Below are positions 6,362 to 15,923 of a stretch of 43,318 nt of DNA, one piece after another. Made by a program: the position numbers and the translations under genes. Under the pieces are notes generated by a model, which did not search any database, had not been told where the DNA came from, and saw only the letters and a list, made by a program, of their open reading frames with translations. Where the stretch lies: the NCBI GenBank assembly GCA_964607765.1, contig CAZSNT010000082.1, forward strand, positions 1 through 43,318, given 5' to 3'. This DNA comes from CAZSNT01 sp964607765. Lineage in GTDB: Bacteria > Verrucomicrobiota > Lentisphaeria > Oligosphaerales > JABHEG01. How positions within the stretch are numbered: position 1 is the first letter of the stretch; every line of letters starts with the position of its first letter.

Positions 6362-9300
6362 CGGATATGAAACTGCCCCCTGCCGGCAAATGCCTCAAAA
6401 CACTATCGGAGCTGACCATGGTGATGCTACTGGCCACAGCCTCGCTTGTAGGCTGCCGTTCTCGCGTTGCAGTGGATGACAGCTCTGAGCAGGACCATGC
6501 GGCAGGAGTTCCACAGGCGACGCCACCGACGTTCACGGGGAACGAGAGCTTCGAGGACACCGTCAGCATCCGTTGTTGGCAGGCGGGCCCGGGCTCATCG
6601 GCCCGCATCACCGACACCAACTTCAAGTCCGGTCGTCACTCGCTGCTCTGGCGCTGGGAGCAGGCGCAAAGCGTCCTGACCTTCACCGCACCGGAAGCCG
6701 GCGCCTTCAACCCCAAGCGCGGCGCCAACTTCGTCCTGTGGGTCTACAATCCGAAACCCATGGACGGGAAGCTGACCTTCAGCGTCGGCACCGCGGACCG
6801 CACCGACATCTCATGGGACTTTTTCCTGGCCTTCAGAGGCTGGCGCGTGATCCACTTCAACTACCTTTCGAACGCCGAGGAACTGGGCGGCACTCCCCAG
6901 GCGGACGCCAGGATCATGACCATCACCGCGCCGCAGGGAATCGACAGAGGCGAAGTCCATCTCGATGTGTTCCGGAGCGCCTACGGGGGGGCCAAAGCCG
7001 CTGGCCATACGTCGGGCGACCACCAGATTCCCTGGGTGAATCCCGATGTCAGCAAGGTCAATCACTGGGTGCGTTTTCTTTACCACGATCGACTGCAGTA
7101 CCCGTTTGAGAAACTCACGGCGGACCATCTCACGCAGGCGATCGTGGACGACATGGCACGGATCTCCGCCACCATTCTGGATCACCCCGTGGCTACGACG
7201 CCCGCCCTGACGCCGGAGGAGTACGATGCGACACTACAGGCCGTGGCATTACTCGAGATCCAGAAGACCGGCGACATCATCACCGGTCGCCCCGTCATCC
7301 GCTCAGAGAACAGCCTGGCACTGGAGAATCCCGTCAAGGTCAACGCCAGGCGCCCTGAAGACAGCGTCTTCTCGATCATGGGCAAGGTCTCCGCCGCCTA
7401 CCATCGTGCCGTTGAGCCCGATCAGAAGGAGGTCTTGAGGGAACAGTTTTTCCTCATCTGCGACTACCTCCAGGAACAGGGCTGGGTGTACGGCAGTCTC
7501 GGCCAGCCGCAGCCCCATCATTTTGGCTATTCCACCAGGAACTGGCCGAGGCTCATCTGCTCGATGCGCGACGAACTCCAGAAGTCCGGCCGTTGGGATC
7601 TGCAGGTGAGGACGATCCAATGGTACAACAACTACGGCATCATCCGCGAAGTCGCCCCGCCCGGCAACGCGGATCTCTACAACACGCAGCTCCGGAGCCT
7701 CTTCGTCCTGGCCGCGCTGGTCAGCGATCCGGTCGAGAAAGCCAACCAGTTCAAAGCGCTGAGCCGTTTCGTCAGCAAGTCTGTGCTCTCCTCGGTCACC
7801 GACGCGGATGGGTCGATGTATCACCACAACATGGTGCATCCCGGTTACGTCTACGCCGCTGTCGACAACCTGGCCTGGGCGACCCGGTTGCTTGCACACA
7901 CTGAGTTTCGGCTGGATCCGACGGGCCACGAGCGGATCCGGAAGATGGTGCAGGCCTTCAGCGAAGTAGCGTATCCCGCAACGCCGCGCGGGCTGGCCCA
8001 TCGCTGCATCGGCATGGGTCCGTTCCGGACAGGGAAAGCCGCTCTCGCCATGGCGTTGGCAGGCACGCCGGACGGGACGCAGGCAATTGACCCCAGCATG
8101 GCCGCGCTCTATCTCAAAGCCATGGAGACGGAAGGCAAGGTGGACGAGTACGTCGAGCGGTTCCGAGCGGCAGGCATTGAGCCGGCCACGCTGACCGGCC
8201 ATTTCATGCTGGCCAATGCTGTGCTCTCAGCCCATCGGCGTTCGGGCTGGTCGGTCGTCGTCACCGGTGGCAAGCAGGACTACCGCGTCAACGAGTTCTA
8301 CGGCTGGGGATGGACGCGCCACTGCCTCGCGCGGAACCTGAACTTCGGCAGCATCCAGGTCATCACCGAGGCGGAGCCACAAGTTCCCACCGATGGTTGG
8401 GACCACAACCACTGGCCAGGCACCACTGCGCCGCGCCTGCCCGAGGAGCAGCTCTTCATCCAGTACGGCGCAACCCGCAATGGCTCCATGCTGGCTGGCA
8501 GCACGACCTCCGGGCAGGATGGAGTGTGGGGCATGCAGCTGAACACCGGGAGACCGGCTCTGACCGGGCACAAGTCCGTGTTCTTCTTCGGCAACCACAT
8601 CGTCTGCCTGGGCTCCGATCTCGCGCGTGGTGGCGAGCCGCTCTACACCACGATCCTACAGAACAAAATCGGCTCAGGCGACGCGCCCTTTGCCGTCAAC
8701 GGCACACCGACCTCGGAGTTCCCATACACCAAGACCTTCGAGCAGCAAGACCTCTGGCTGCTCGGGGATCGCGGGATCGCCTATCACATCCCGCGGCGGA
8801 ACGACCCGGTCACCGTGAAACGCAGCGAACAGGAGACGCTCTACTTCCTCCCGCAGGAGTACAAGCCCGGTAGGGAAGCCTACATGGAGCGGCTCATCAG
8901 CAACAAGGCGGGCGCCGACCGCAGCAAGTTCGATCTGCAGGACTTCAACACCACGCGCGGCACGTACAACCTGGCCTGCTTCAACCACGGAGCCGGGCCT
9001 GCCGCCTACGCCTTTGCCATGGAGGTGAATGCCACCGCGGACAGCGCCAAGGCCTTCGCCGCCGCCCCGCCGTACACCATCCTCAAGCAGGATGCCGCCG
9101 CCCACATCGTCCAGCACGGGAGTGGTCAAACCGGCTACGCAGTCTTCCAGGACAATGCCGCCCTCAACGGGCCGATCCGTCAGCTCAACCGTCCGGCCTT
9201 CGTTCTGGTGAAAGCCGAGCAGGGCAGACTCGCCATCCACATCGCCGCCAGCGAAAAGGACCGGGCGGCCCCGTTCCATCTCGTGCTGCAAGGCACATTC

Positions 9301-9411
9301 GAAGGCATCCACGGCGGCAAGATCCTGTCCAGTGAGAAGGAGCAGACCTGCATCGAACTGCCCTTCCGGCCCCATCTTGTCAGCCATGTTATCTTGACGA
9401 CTGAGGAATGA
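6358..9411 (+). CDS. Chondroitin ABC lyase-like polysaccharide lyase (PL8), lipoprotein
   Basis: The 1017-residue protein follows the three-part plan of chondroitin sulfate ABC lyase. An N-terminal beta-sandwich holds NESFED, HSLLWRWEQ and LWVYNPKPMDGKLTFSVGT, and GWRVIHFNY ends its core near residue 169. A helical catalytic domain follows, then a large C-terminal beta domain with HIVCLGSDL and NHWPGTTAPRLP. In the catalytic domain, YHHNMVHPGY (488-497) aligns with the His501...Tyr508 pair of the Proteus enzyme (here His490 and Tyr497), and Arg549 is a candidate for the conserved arginine. Lyases of this type cut glycosaminoglycans by beta-elimination, leaving unsaturated uronates. LVGC at 30-33 is a lipobox, so it is probably anchored at the cell surface or in the periplasm. 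Sequence is divergent, so chondroitin is likely but not certain as substrate. Confidence 0.82.
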   Translation: MTDMKLPPAGKCLKTLSELTMVMLLATASLVGCRSRVAVDDSSEQDHAAGVPQATPPTFTGNESFEDTVSIRCWQAGPGSSARITDTNFKSGRHSLLWRWEQAQSVLTFTAPEAGAFNPKRGANFVLWVYNPKPMDGKLTFSVGTADRTDISWDFFLAFRGWRVIHFNYLSNAEELGGTPQADARIMTITAPQGIDRGEVHLDVFRSAYGGAKAAGHTSGDHQIPWVNPDVSKVNHWVRFLYHDRLQYPFEKLTADHLTQAIVDDMARISATILDHPVATTPALTPEEYDATLQAVALLEIQKTGDIITGRPVIRSENSLALENPVKVNARRPEDSVFSIMGKVSAAYHRAVEPDQKEVLREQFFLICDYLQEQGWVYGSLGQPQPHHFGYSTRNWPRLICSMRDELQKSGRWDLQVRTIQWYNNYGIIREVAPPGNADLYNTQLRSLFVLAALVSDPVEKANQFKALSRFVSKSVLSSVTDADGSMYHHNMVHPGYVYAAVDNLAWATRLLAHTEFRLDPTGHERIRKMVQAFSEVAYPATPRGLAHRCIGMGPFRTGKAALAMALAGTPDGTQAIDPSMAALYLKAMETEGKVDEYVERFRAAGIEPATLTGHFMLANAVLSAHRRSGWSVVVTGGKQDYRVNEFYGWGWTRHCLARNLNFGSIQVITEAEPQVPTDGWDHNHWPGTTAPRLPEEQLFIQYGATRNGSMLAGSTTSGQDGVWGMQLNTGRPALTGHKSVFFFGNHIVCLGSDLARGGEPLYTTILQNKIGSGDAPFAVNGTPTSEFPYTKTFEQQDLWLLGDRGIAYHIPRRNDPVTVKRSEQETLYFLPQEYKPGREAYMERLISNKAGADRSKFDLQDFNTTRGTYNLACFNHGAGPAAYAFAMEVNATADSAKAFAAAPPYTILKQDAAAHIVQHGSGQTGYAVFQDNAALNGPIRQLNRPAFVLVKAEQGRLAIHIAASEKDRAAPFHLVLQGTFEGIHGGKILSSEKEQTCIELPFRPHLVSHVILTTEE

Positions 9412-9427
9412 CCGGAAAAGCAACCCG

Positions 9428-12301
9428 ATGAATGCGAGACGAAAGCTGATGAAGACTCTCCTCGCTGCCATTCCCCTCGGGGCCGGCGCCGCTTGCGCCG
9501 GGCCGGCTGTCGCGTTGCCCGAGAGCTTCGAAGGCAAGGCGCCGCCCGCCAACTGGCGGGTATCGCAGGGGACGAAGCCGCTGTCCATCACGGACCACTC
9601 CGCCAAGGGCTTTCGCCACAGCCTCCGATGGGACTGGGGTGGCGGCGAGCCGCTGACTGTCTCTGCGAACGACAGGCTCTCCTTCCGCAAGGCCAGAGGA
9701 ATCGACCTGTGGGTGTACAGCTTCGAGCCGGTGTCCGGTGTGCTGCGGTTCGAGATCATGACCGAACGCGGCACATATGCCTTCCCGATGAAACTCGGTT
9801 TCCAGGGATGGCGTGCTGTTTACGTGGCTCTCGGTGCTGACGTGACAGCCAGTCCGGGCAACGGTGACCGGATGGTCATCACTGCGCCGGACACCGGAAC
9901 GGGGGCCTTCCTGTTTGATCTGGTGCAGACCCATTCGAAGGCGCTCGACGCCAACCGGTGTGCAGACCGTCACCTGCCGTTCATTCGCGAGGACGGCGAG
10001 CAGTGGGCGGGTTACTACCGTTTCAGCCAGCTTGAGCGATCGGCTCCGCCTGCCGAGGTCACAGCGGCACAGCGACGGGAGTTCGCCGAGATGCGGGCAC
10101 GGTACCTGGCGACGTTCGCCCGGGTGCCCGTTCCTGCGCCGCCCAGCGCACGGTCCATCCCCGTGCAGGAGTTCCCCAAGGCGCTCAGAGCCAGGATCGG
10201 CAGACTTGAGCTGAGCGGCTCTGGACGGCGTACGACGGGGAAGCCGATCTGCCTGGCCAGAGGCGCCGCCCGCGGCCTCGGCGCGGTAGATGAGGAGTCC
10301 TTCTGCCACCTGATGAGAACCGTGGCCGATTGCTGGTACCGGCAGCGGACAGAAGAGGCGGCGTCGGCGTTCCTGCAGATGCTGGACCACATGGAAAACC
10401 AGGGCTACGTCGCGCAGAGCGGCCGGGGCAACATCAACCACAGTACGTGGTTCATGAGGTCATTCGGGTCCGCGCTCGTGCTTGCCAGAGACTTGCTGGC
10501 GCGCGAGGGCAGGCTCAGGCAAGCGTTCGAGAACGCGGCATGGCTGGGACAACTCGACATTGTCTTCGAGCGGAAGACCCGTACCGGCGACGTTCACAAC
10601 AAAGTTGCGAGCCCGATCGAGCTGCGGCTGGGGGCTCTGATGCTGATGCCCGACGACGACCCCATGAAAATCGTCACCTGCCGGGCTTACAGCGCCTGGC
10701 AGACGAGAGCACTTGCGCCAACCGAAGGGCTTCGCGGTCTTTACAACCCTGACAGCACGTCGTTCTTCCACGGCGCCTACAATGTCGGCTACCACGTGGG
10801 GGATGTCGCACGCACCATGCAATGGGGAACGGCTTTCGCTACCACGTCTCATGCTTCCGAGCAGTTCGCGTGCAACCTAAAGAAGCAGTTCCAGGTGCTG
10901 GAGTTCAGTGCCGCGAAGTACGATGCGGCGCTGCCGCTGCACAACCGGAACCTGTTCTCCAGGTGGAATGGCCTGGATATTCTGCTGCGACCGTTGGCGG
11001 ACTACGCGCGTGTTGCGGACGATCCGGCGATCACCGCGGCCGCTCTGCGACTGGCGCCCGAGGAACTGACCCGTGAGCTCACGGAGCGGGGTGGCAGGCC
11101 GGGCGCGGCCCCAACGGGCTTCCTTCCCTTGAACTTCGGCGCCTGCGCGCTGCACCGTCGAGACGACTGGCTCGCAACCTGCAAGGGATACAGCCGCTAC
11201 CTCTGGGCGCAGGAAGGCGGGAAGAGGAACACTCACGGCCGGTATCTCTCGCACGGGTCCCTCTTCATTCACGCCGGCGGCGACCCGGTGTCTTGGGAAG
11301 GCAGCGGCTACGCCCCGCAGGGCTGGGACTGGGCGCACATTCCGGGTACGACGGCAGTGGCCTTGCCCCCGCCGCTGCTGCGCAACCAGGACGGGGAGTA
11401 CCACATCTACTCGGAGGAGACATTCTGCGGCGGCACGCATATGGATGGGGAAAACGGCGTCTTCGCTGTGAAGCTGTCGGCCAATCCCGATCCGTCGTTT
11501 CGCGCGCGCAAGTCCTTCTTCTTCTTCGATAGTCGCATCGTCTGTCTGGGCAGCGGCATCACAAACGCCAACACGCATCCGACGCACACCACGCTGTTCC
11601 AGCACGCCCTGACCGGTGCATCGGGCAAACAGACGCCGCAGTGGATCGCCGACGGTCAAGGCCACGGCTACGTCATCCGCCCAGGCCAGCAAGTCCAGTT
11701 CCGGCGCCAGTCCATCGTCTCTCAGAATGCAGGCGAGGAACAGGAGGCCGGCAAGTCCCTGCTGGCCTGGATCGACCACGGTGCCAGCCCGCAGAACGCC
11801 GCCTACGAGTACACCGTATTGGTGCGCGGCGCCCCCGAAGTTGCGGAGTTCGCAACCGCCCTGGCCGGCCCGCCGGCAGGTCGCCCCTACGTGGTCGAAG
11901 CCCACACCGATGCGGCCCACATCGTCACAGACCGGGAGACCGGGCTGACCGGCTATGCACTGTTCGAGCCGGGTGCAGTGAACGTGGGGCCGCTGGCATC
12001 GGTTTCCCATCCATGCCTGGTGATGGCCCGTCGTACCCGGACCGGATACCGCCTGTCGCTGTGCGACCCCGACCTGAACATCGATACCGATGCCGACCGG
12101 GCTCGCAAACGCTCGGTCACGATTGCGCTGCGGGGCGTTGTCGCGGCTGCCGTTGAACCCGCGCACCAGAATACGCTCTGGGAGACCGACACGCCGAAGA
12201 TCGGCACAGAGAGAGTGGACGACGTGCTCAAGGTCACCGTTCCCTGTCGCCAGGGCCGCACGACCGTCCTCTCTGCCGCATACACGGGAGCTAAGCAATG
12301 A
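9428..12301 (+). CDS. Chondroitin ABC lyase-like polysaccharide lyase (PL8), secreted
   Basis: This is the closest of the three large lyases to chondroitin sulfate ABC lyase. The N-terminal domain has LPESFEGKAPPANWRVSQG, HSLRWDWGGGEPL and GIDLWVYS, ending with GFQGWRAVYV (124-133). The catalytic region has FFHGAYNVGY (446-455), placing His448 and Tyr455 at the acid/base positions, and Arg507 in LHNRNLF. The beta domain is recognisable through GWDWAHIPGTT, RKSFFFFDSRIVCLGSGI, TTLFQHAL, AWIDHGASP and YEYTVLVRGAPE. A signal peptide (MNARRKLMKTLLAAIPLGAG onward, cleavage near residue 24-29) indicates export. It starts 16 bases after the previous lyase and overlaps the next gene by ATGA, so the three are co-transcribed. 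The length of 957 residues is close to that of the known enzyme. Expected products are unsaturated disaccharides from chondroitin or dermatan sulfate. Confidence 0.88.
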   Translation: MNARRKLMKTLLAAIPLGAGAACAGPAVALPESFEGKAPPANWRVSQGTKPLSITDHSAKGFRHSLRWDWGGGEPLTVSANDRLSFRKARGIDLWVYSFEPVSGVLRFEIMTERGTYAFPMKLGFQGWRAVYVALGADVTASPGNGDRMVITAPDTGTGAFLFDLVQTHSKALDANRCADRHLPFIREDGEQWAGYYRFSQLERSAPPAEVTAAQRREFAEMRARYLATFARVPVPAPPSARSIPVQEFPKALRARIGRLELSGSGRRTTGKPICLARGAARGLGAVDEESFCHLMRTVADCWYRQRTEEAASAFLQMLDHMENQGYVAQSGRGNINHSTWFMRSFGSALVLARDLLAREGRLRQAFENAAWLGQLDIVFERKTRTGDVHNKVASPIELRLGALMLMPDDDPMKIVTCRAYSAWQTRALAPTEGLRGLYNPDSTSFFHGAYNVGYHVGDVARTMQWGTAFATTSHASEQFACNLKKQFQVLEFSAAKYDAALPLHNRNLFSRWNGLDILLRPLADYARVADDPAITAAALRLAPEELTRELTERGGRPGAAPTGFLPLNFGACALHRRDDWLATCKGYSRYLWAQEGGKRNTHGRYLSHGSLFIHAGGDPVSWEGSGYAPQGWDWAHIPGTTAVALPPPLLRNQDGEYHIYSEETFCGGTHMDGENGVFAVKLSANPDPSFRARKSFFFFDSRIVCLGSGITNANTHPTHTTLFQHALTGASGKQTPQWIADGQGHGYVIRPGQQVQFRRQSIVSQNAGEEQEAGKSLLAWIDHGASPQNAAYEYTVLVRGAPEVAEFATALAGPPAGRPYVVEAHTDAAHIVTDRETGLTGYALFEPGAVNVGPLASVSHPCLVMARRTRTGYRLSLCDPDLNIDTDADRARKRSVTIALRGVVAAAVEPAHQNTLWETDTPKIGTERVDDVLKVTVPCRQGRTTVLSAAYTGAKQ

Positions 12302-13362
12302 GCGAGCTATCAGCTCGACAACGCGTGTTGCGTACCATCGAGCATCAGGAGGCGGACCGGGTTCCAGCTGGTTTGTTCGGGACCCATCCGCCCTATGAGC
12401 AGCGACTGTCGGAACACATCGGCACGTCGAGCGTCGAGGACATGTACCGGGCGTTGGGAATCGACGTGTGGCACTGTCGCACGCGGCTCACGGATACGGT
12501 TGAGGCGCGGGAACTGAACGGCCAGCCGGTCGATCGCTGGGGCATTCCCGTGCAGCTTTCGCGAGAGGTGGGGTACGGCCACGAGAGCGGAGCGCCCTTG
12601 GCGGAGGTGTCGTCTCTGGATGAGGTGGAAGCCCATCCGTGGCCGGCCGCGTCTGATTTTGTTGCCGAGGGACTTGCGGAGGAGATCAAGGCGCATGACG
12701 ACTTTGCCATTGTCGGGGGGATCGGCTCACCGATCTTCCACGAGTTCTCATTCGTCTGCGGGTTCGAAAATTCGCTCATTCTGCTGAGCACGGAACCGAG
12801 GGTTGCCAAGGCCATCATCCGGCGCATCACCGATTTCTGGTTGGGGTATCTGCGGAAGGTGCTCGAAGCGGGACAGGGCCGCATCGACATCATCCAGAAC
12901 TGCAACGACTTCGGCACGCAGCGCAGCCTGTTCATCAGTCCCGAGCAGTTTCGTGAGTTCTTCAAGCCGGAGCTGCAGCGCCTCTACGACCTGACCAAGT
13001 CCTATGGCGCCAAAGTCATGCAGCACTCCTGCGGCGCCATCGCCCCTCTGATCCCGGACTTCATCGAGATGGGGGCGGACATTCTGAACCCGATCCAGGT
13101 GTCCGCCTCGGGTATGGACATCGCCGCCCTGGCCGCCAACTACGGCAAACAGACCTGCTTCTATGGCGGGATCGACACGCAGCACGTGCTGCCCGAAGGG
13201 CCTCCCGAACGGATCGAGGAGGACACGCGCGAGCTGCTCCGGTTGTTCGGGGACGGCGGGCTCATTCTCTCCGGCTCCCAGGGATTGATGGATGACATAT
13301 CCGCCGACCATGCGCTCGCCATGCTCAGAGCCGGTGGCAGACTGTCGCAGGAGACCCTGTGA
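12298..13362 (+). CDS. Uroporphyrinogen decarboxylase-family protein (MtaA-like zinc methyltransferase fold)
   Basis: The 354-residue protein is an intact member of the UroD superfamily, not a haem enzyme. It starts with the RQRVLRTIEHQEADRVP motif typical of the MtaA/CmuA side of the family. It keeps the potential zinc ligands of corrinoid-dependent methyltransferases: His243 and Cys245 in MQHSCGAI, and Cys287 in TCFYGGIDTQHVLP. No signal peptide is present, so it is cytoplasmic. Its ATG overlaps the stop of the lyase ahead (ATGA) behind a GGGAG ribosome-binding site, so it is made with the lyases. Relatives are common in carbohydrate loci of the same phyla without an assigned role. A methyl transfer, for example from O-methylated sugars, is conceivable, but no partner corrinoid protein is in the window, and the reaction remains unknown. 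Confidence 0.85.
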   Translation: MSELSARQRVLRTIEHQEADRVPAGLFGTHPPYEQRLSEHIGTSSVEDMYRALGIDVWHCRTRLTDTVEARELNGQPVDRWGIPVQLSREVGYGHESGAPLAEVSSLDEVEAHPWPAASDFVAEGLAEEIKAHDDFAIVGGIGSPIFHEFSFVCGFENSLILLSTEPRVAKAIIRRITDFWLGYLRKVLEAGQGRIDIIQNCNDFGTQRSLFISPEQFREFFKPELQRLYDLTKSYGAKVMQHSCGAIAPLIPDFIEMGADILNPIQVSASGMDIAALAANYGKQTCFYGGIDTQHVLPEGPPERIEEDTRELLRLFGDGGLILSGSQGLMDDISADHALAMLRAGGRLSQETL

Positions 13363-13432
13363 AGAAGACAACGTGGGGTAACCCCCCAGCAGCAGCACCA
13401 TTGCGGGTGCCGAAAGGTGTGAGGCCAAGAAG

Positions 13433-15883
13433 ATGAGGATCTCTACATTGACCGGATGTCTGGCAGCCATGGCTACAGTCGCGCTTCACTCTTCACCGAA
13501 AGGAAGCCTGGGCGCTCCGACCCAGAGCACGCTTGCGCGGCTCCGCAAGGAGCGGGTGCCGGAGATCCTTAGGGAGAGTGCCAAGAGAAGGGGGAAGTGC
13601 ACGGCCGAGAAGGCCTTGCAGCTTCTGAGCCAGTTCGATGAATCCGGCGCATTCTCAGGTATGCCGATGAAGGAGAGAAAATGGCCCCAGGGGGTCGAGC
13701 CGTTCACTATCGAACATAGGGACGGGTTCACAATGGTGGAGCCAAGTAGGGAGTATCACCAGAGGATGAGACACAGAGCCCCTTCAGGACCTGAACTGGA
13801 GGCTCTGAGTACACTGCAGAGCATCGTTTGGGGCTATGCGCGACATAAGGCGATGCAGACAGCGGAGAACAGAGAGGCCATCTACCGGGCGATCAGCTAC
13901 TGGGTCGACAATGTGCATCTACCGACTCCCCAAAAGGCCCATATGCACTGGGCCTATCCGAGGACCGTCGGCGGCATGGGCGTGGTCTTGTTCGACGACA
14001 TCGAACGGGACCGGCGGGGGACGGGAGAGACCGCCGAGCTTGCGGAGGCGTGCAGGAAAGCTCTCCTGTACATGGGAGAGTACGCGTGGCATTTCAAAGA
14101 GAACTGCAAGCGGGTCCCCTTGGACGAGAAGACGTTGATCGTCAACTCTGGGGCTTTTACGGGCGCCAATTTCTCCTACCGCTTGCCGGGGTTGGTCAAC
14201 TATGCGTTGCTGGTGAACGAAGAGGCCGCCTTTGACGAGATCGTCGTTGGCATCGCGCTTTCGCTGCGGCGCGTCGACCAATACACCGACATGAAGACCA
14301 ACGGCCTGACCGCTGACGGGGTGAACCGACATCACGGTCCTCAGACGTTCATCTTCGGTTACGGAACGGAACTGCTGAAGTACACGCTGGGTTACGCCAG
14401 GTTCGTCAGGGGCACACGGTGGGATCTTGACGAGTCGCAATATGAGAGGCTCGCCGAGTACGTCGCCGGCCCGCTCCAAGCGGCCATCTACAAGGGACAA
14501 GGAGACTACCTGGCTTCGGGCAAGCACAATCTGACGCCGGGCTCATACCGGGGGTATGGCAAGCTCGTACAGCAATACGCTGCCCGCATACTGCCTCACC
14601 TCTCTCAGGACAGCGCCTGCCGGTCGAAACTCCAGGATCTTGTGAGCTCCGAAGACTGGGACAGATCTGATACACACAGGTACTACTGGAACAATGACTA
14701 CATGATTCAGCGTCGAAGGGACTACTACCTTTCTGTGGGCATGATATCCGACAGAACCTGCGGAGCCGAGGACGCCCCCGGCAAGGCCAAGTGCAACTTC
14801 CACAACAATGACGGCACGACGCTGATCTACGTACGCGGCGATGAGTACGCCAAAGCGCGGGTTGGGTGGAACTTCCGCGCTCTGCCCGGTACCACTTGCG
14901 AGCAACTGACTGAACCGCTGCCCCCCGTCTTGTACGGTGGGGGTAACTTCGGCAATAACGCTTTCTGCGGCGGCGTCTCAGACGGGCGCATCGGTGTGTG
15001 CGGCTTTGTCTACAGCAAAGACCGGACAAGGGTAGCCGCCCGGAAGAGCTACTTCATGTTGGAGGGCATGCTCATTGCCGCGGGCAGCCACATTCGTCGC
15101 GTTGAGGACCGGACAGACCACGTTGCCGAACCGGCACAGGACATTCTGACGACGATCAACCAGAATGAGCGATCCTCGGCGGTCTTCTACACGATCGGGA
15201 ACTCGCGAGGCGTGCTCGAGCCTGCAACCAACGAACGCATCGTGTCTCCTGCCCTCGAGGCGAGTGCCTGGGTGCATCACGGAGAGACAGGTTACCTCGT
15301 TTTCGCACAGTCCGAGGCGGTCGTCGAACTCACCTGCGCGCAACGAGAGGGAGACTGGAACAACCTGGACGACAGAAGCCCTCCTGGCTCCACGGAGACC
15401 GTCAGTATGTTTCAGTTGTCCTTGAATCATGGACAATCGCCGCAAGGTGATTCCTATGCCTATGCCGTGCTTCCCGCCATTACGAAAGATGCCTTTGCCT
15501 CCTATCTTGAGGAAGCGCGTCTGCCCCAGGTGAAGACAACGGACGACGTACATTTTGTATTCGATGAAAGTAAAGGGGTGCTCGGCGCTGTCTTCTATGA
15601 TCCCGGCACAATTACGCTTCCCGATGGCATGGTCCTCGAGTCCAAGACTCCCGGCATCTATCTGGTCCAGGGGATTGGCACAGATGCCCTGACCGTAGCG
15701 TCTGGCAATCCGCTCCCTTGGGACGACAGCTGTCACCCGACCTTGCGCGTCAATCGCAGACTGACCGGCGAGTGGGCGAAGGAAGACGGCGACGGCGCCG
15801 TCATCCAGTTTCCGGTCGAGGCGGATTTCACGCTGCGAGGAAGAACGCTGTCAACTCGGGTGGGACAGCACGTTTCAGAGTAG
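13433..15883 (+). CDS. Polysaccharide lyase family 8 protein, chondroitin AC/hyaluronate lyase-like
   Basis: This 816-residue protein belongs to the other PL8 branch, with a helical alpha/alpha toroid followed by beta domains and no N-terminal sandwich. The helical part has HWAYPRTVGGMGVVLFDD and then FTGANFSYR with Asn246. RHHGPQTFIFGYG (299-311) gives His301 and Tyr310 with exactly the spacing of the His225/Tyr234 pair of chondroitin AC lyase. The arginines that follow in characterised enzymes are not clearly placed; the corresponding region reads SGKHNLTPGSYRG. The beta part has FRALPGTTCEQLT, KSYFMLEGMLIAAGSHI and WVHHGETGYLVFAQ. A signal peptide of about 27 residues starts at ATG 13433. 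Likely role: exolytic or endolytic beta-elimination on chondroitin or hyaluronan-type chains, complementing the ABC-like lyases. Confidence 0.87.
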   Translation: MRISTLTGCLAAMATVALHSSPKGSLGAPTQSTLARLRKERVPEILRESAKRRGKCTAEKALQLLSQFDESGAFSGMPMKERKWPQGVEPFTIEHRDGFTMVEPSREYHQRMRHRAPSGPELEALSTLQSIVWGYARHKAMQTAENREAIYRAISYWVDNVHLPTPQKAHMHWAYPRTVGGMGVVLFDDIERDRRGTGETAELAEACRKALLYMGEYAWHFKENCKRVPLDEKTLIVNSGAFTGANFSYRLPGLVNYALLVNEEAAFDEIVVGIALSLRRVDQYTDMKTNGLTADGVNRHHGPQTFIFGYGTELLKYTLGYARFVRGTRWDLDESQYERLAEYVAGPLQAAIYKGQGDYLASGKHNLTPGSYRGYGKLVQQYAARILPHLSQDSACRSKLQDLVSSEDWDRSDTHRYYWNNDYMIQRRRDYYLSVGMISDRTCGAEDAPGKAKCNFHNNDGTTLIYVRGDEYAKARVGWNFRALPGTTCEQLTEPLPPVLYGGGNFGNNAFCGGVSDGRIGVCGFVYSKDRTRVAARKSYFMLEGMLIAAGSHIRRVEDRTDHVAEPAQDILTTINQNERSSAVFYTIGNSRGVLEPATNERIVSPALEASAWVHHGETGYLVFAQSEAVVELTCAQREGDWNNLDDRSPPGSTETVSMFQLSLNHGQSPQGDSYAYAVLPAITKDAFASYLEEARLPQVKTTDDVHFVFDESKGVLGAVFYDPGTITLPDGMVLESKTPGIYLVQGIGTDALTVASGNPLPWDDSCHPTLRVNRRLTGEWAKEDGDGAVIQFPVEADFTLRGRTLSTRVGQHVSE

Positions 15884-15923
15884 AGCGCTGACTTGCCACT
15901 CAGCAACGAAGGAGTGACCGAGA

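Noticed and set aside
10877..12298. Long minus-strand open frame of 473 codons
   Set aside because: It lies opposite a clear chondroitin ABC lyase-like gene, has no recognisable domain, and results from the GC-rich codon pattern of the true gene.
12298..13362. HemE uroporphyrinogen decarboxylase of haem synthesis
   Set aside because: The zinc-ligand pattern and context fit the MtaA-like branch; no other haem genes are nearby.
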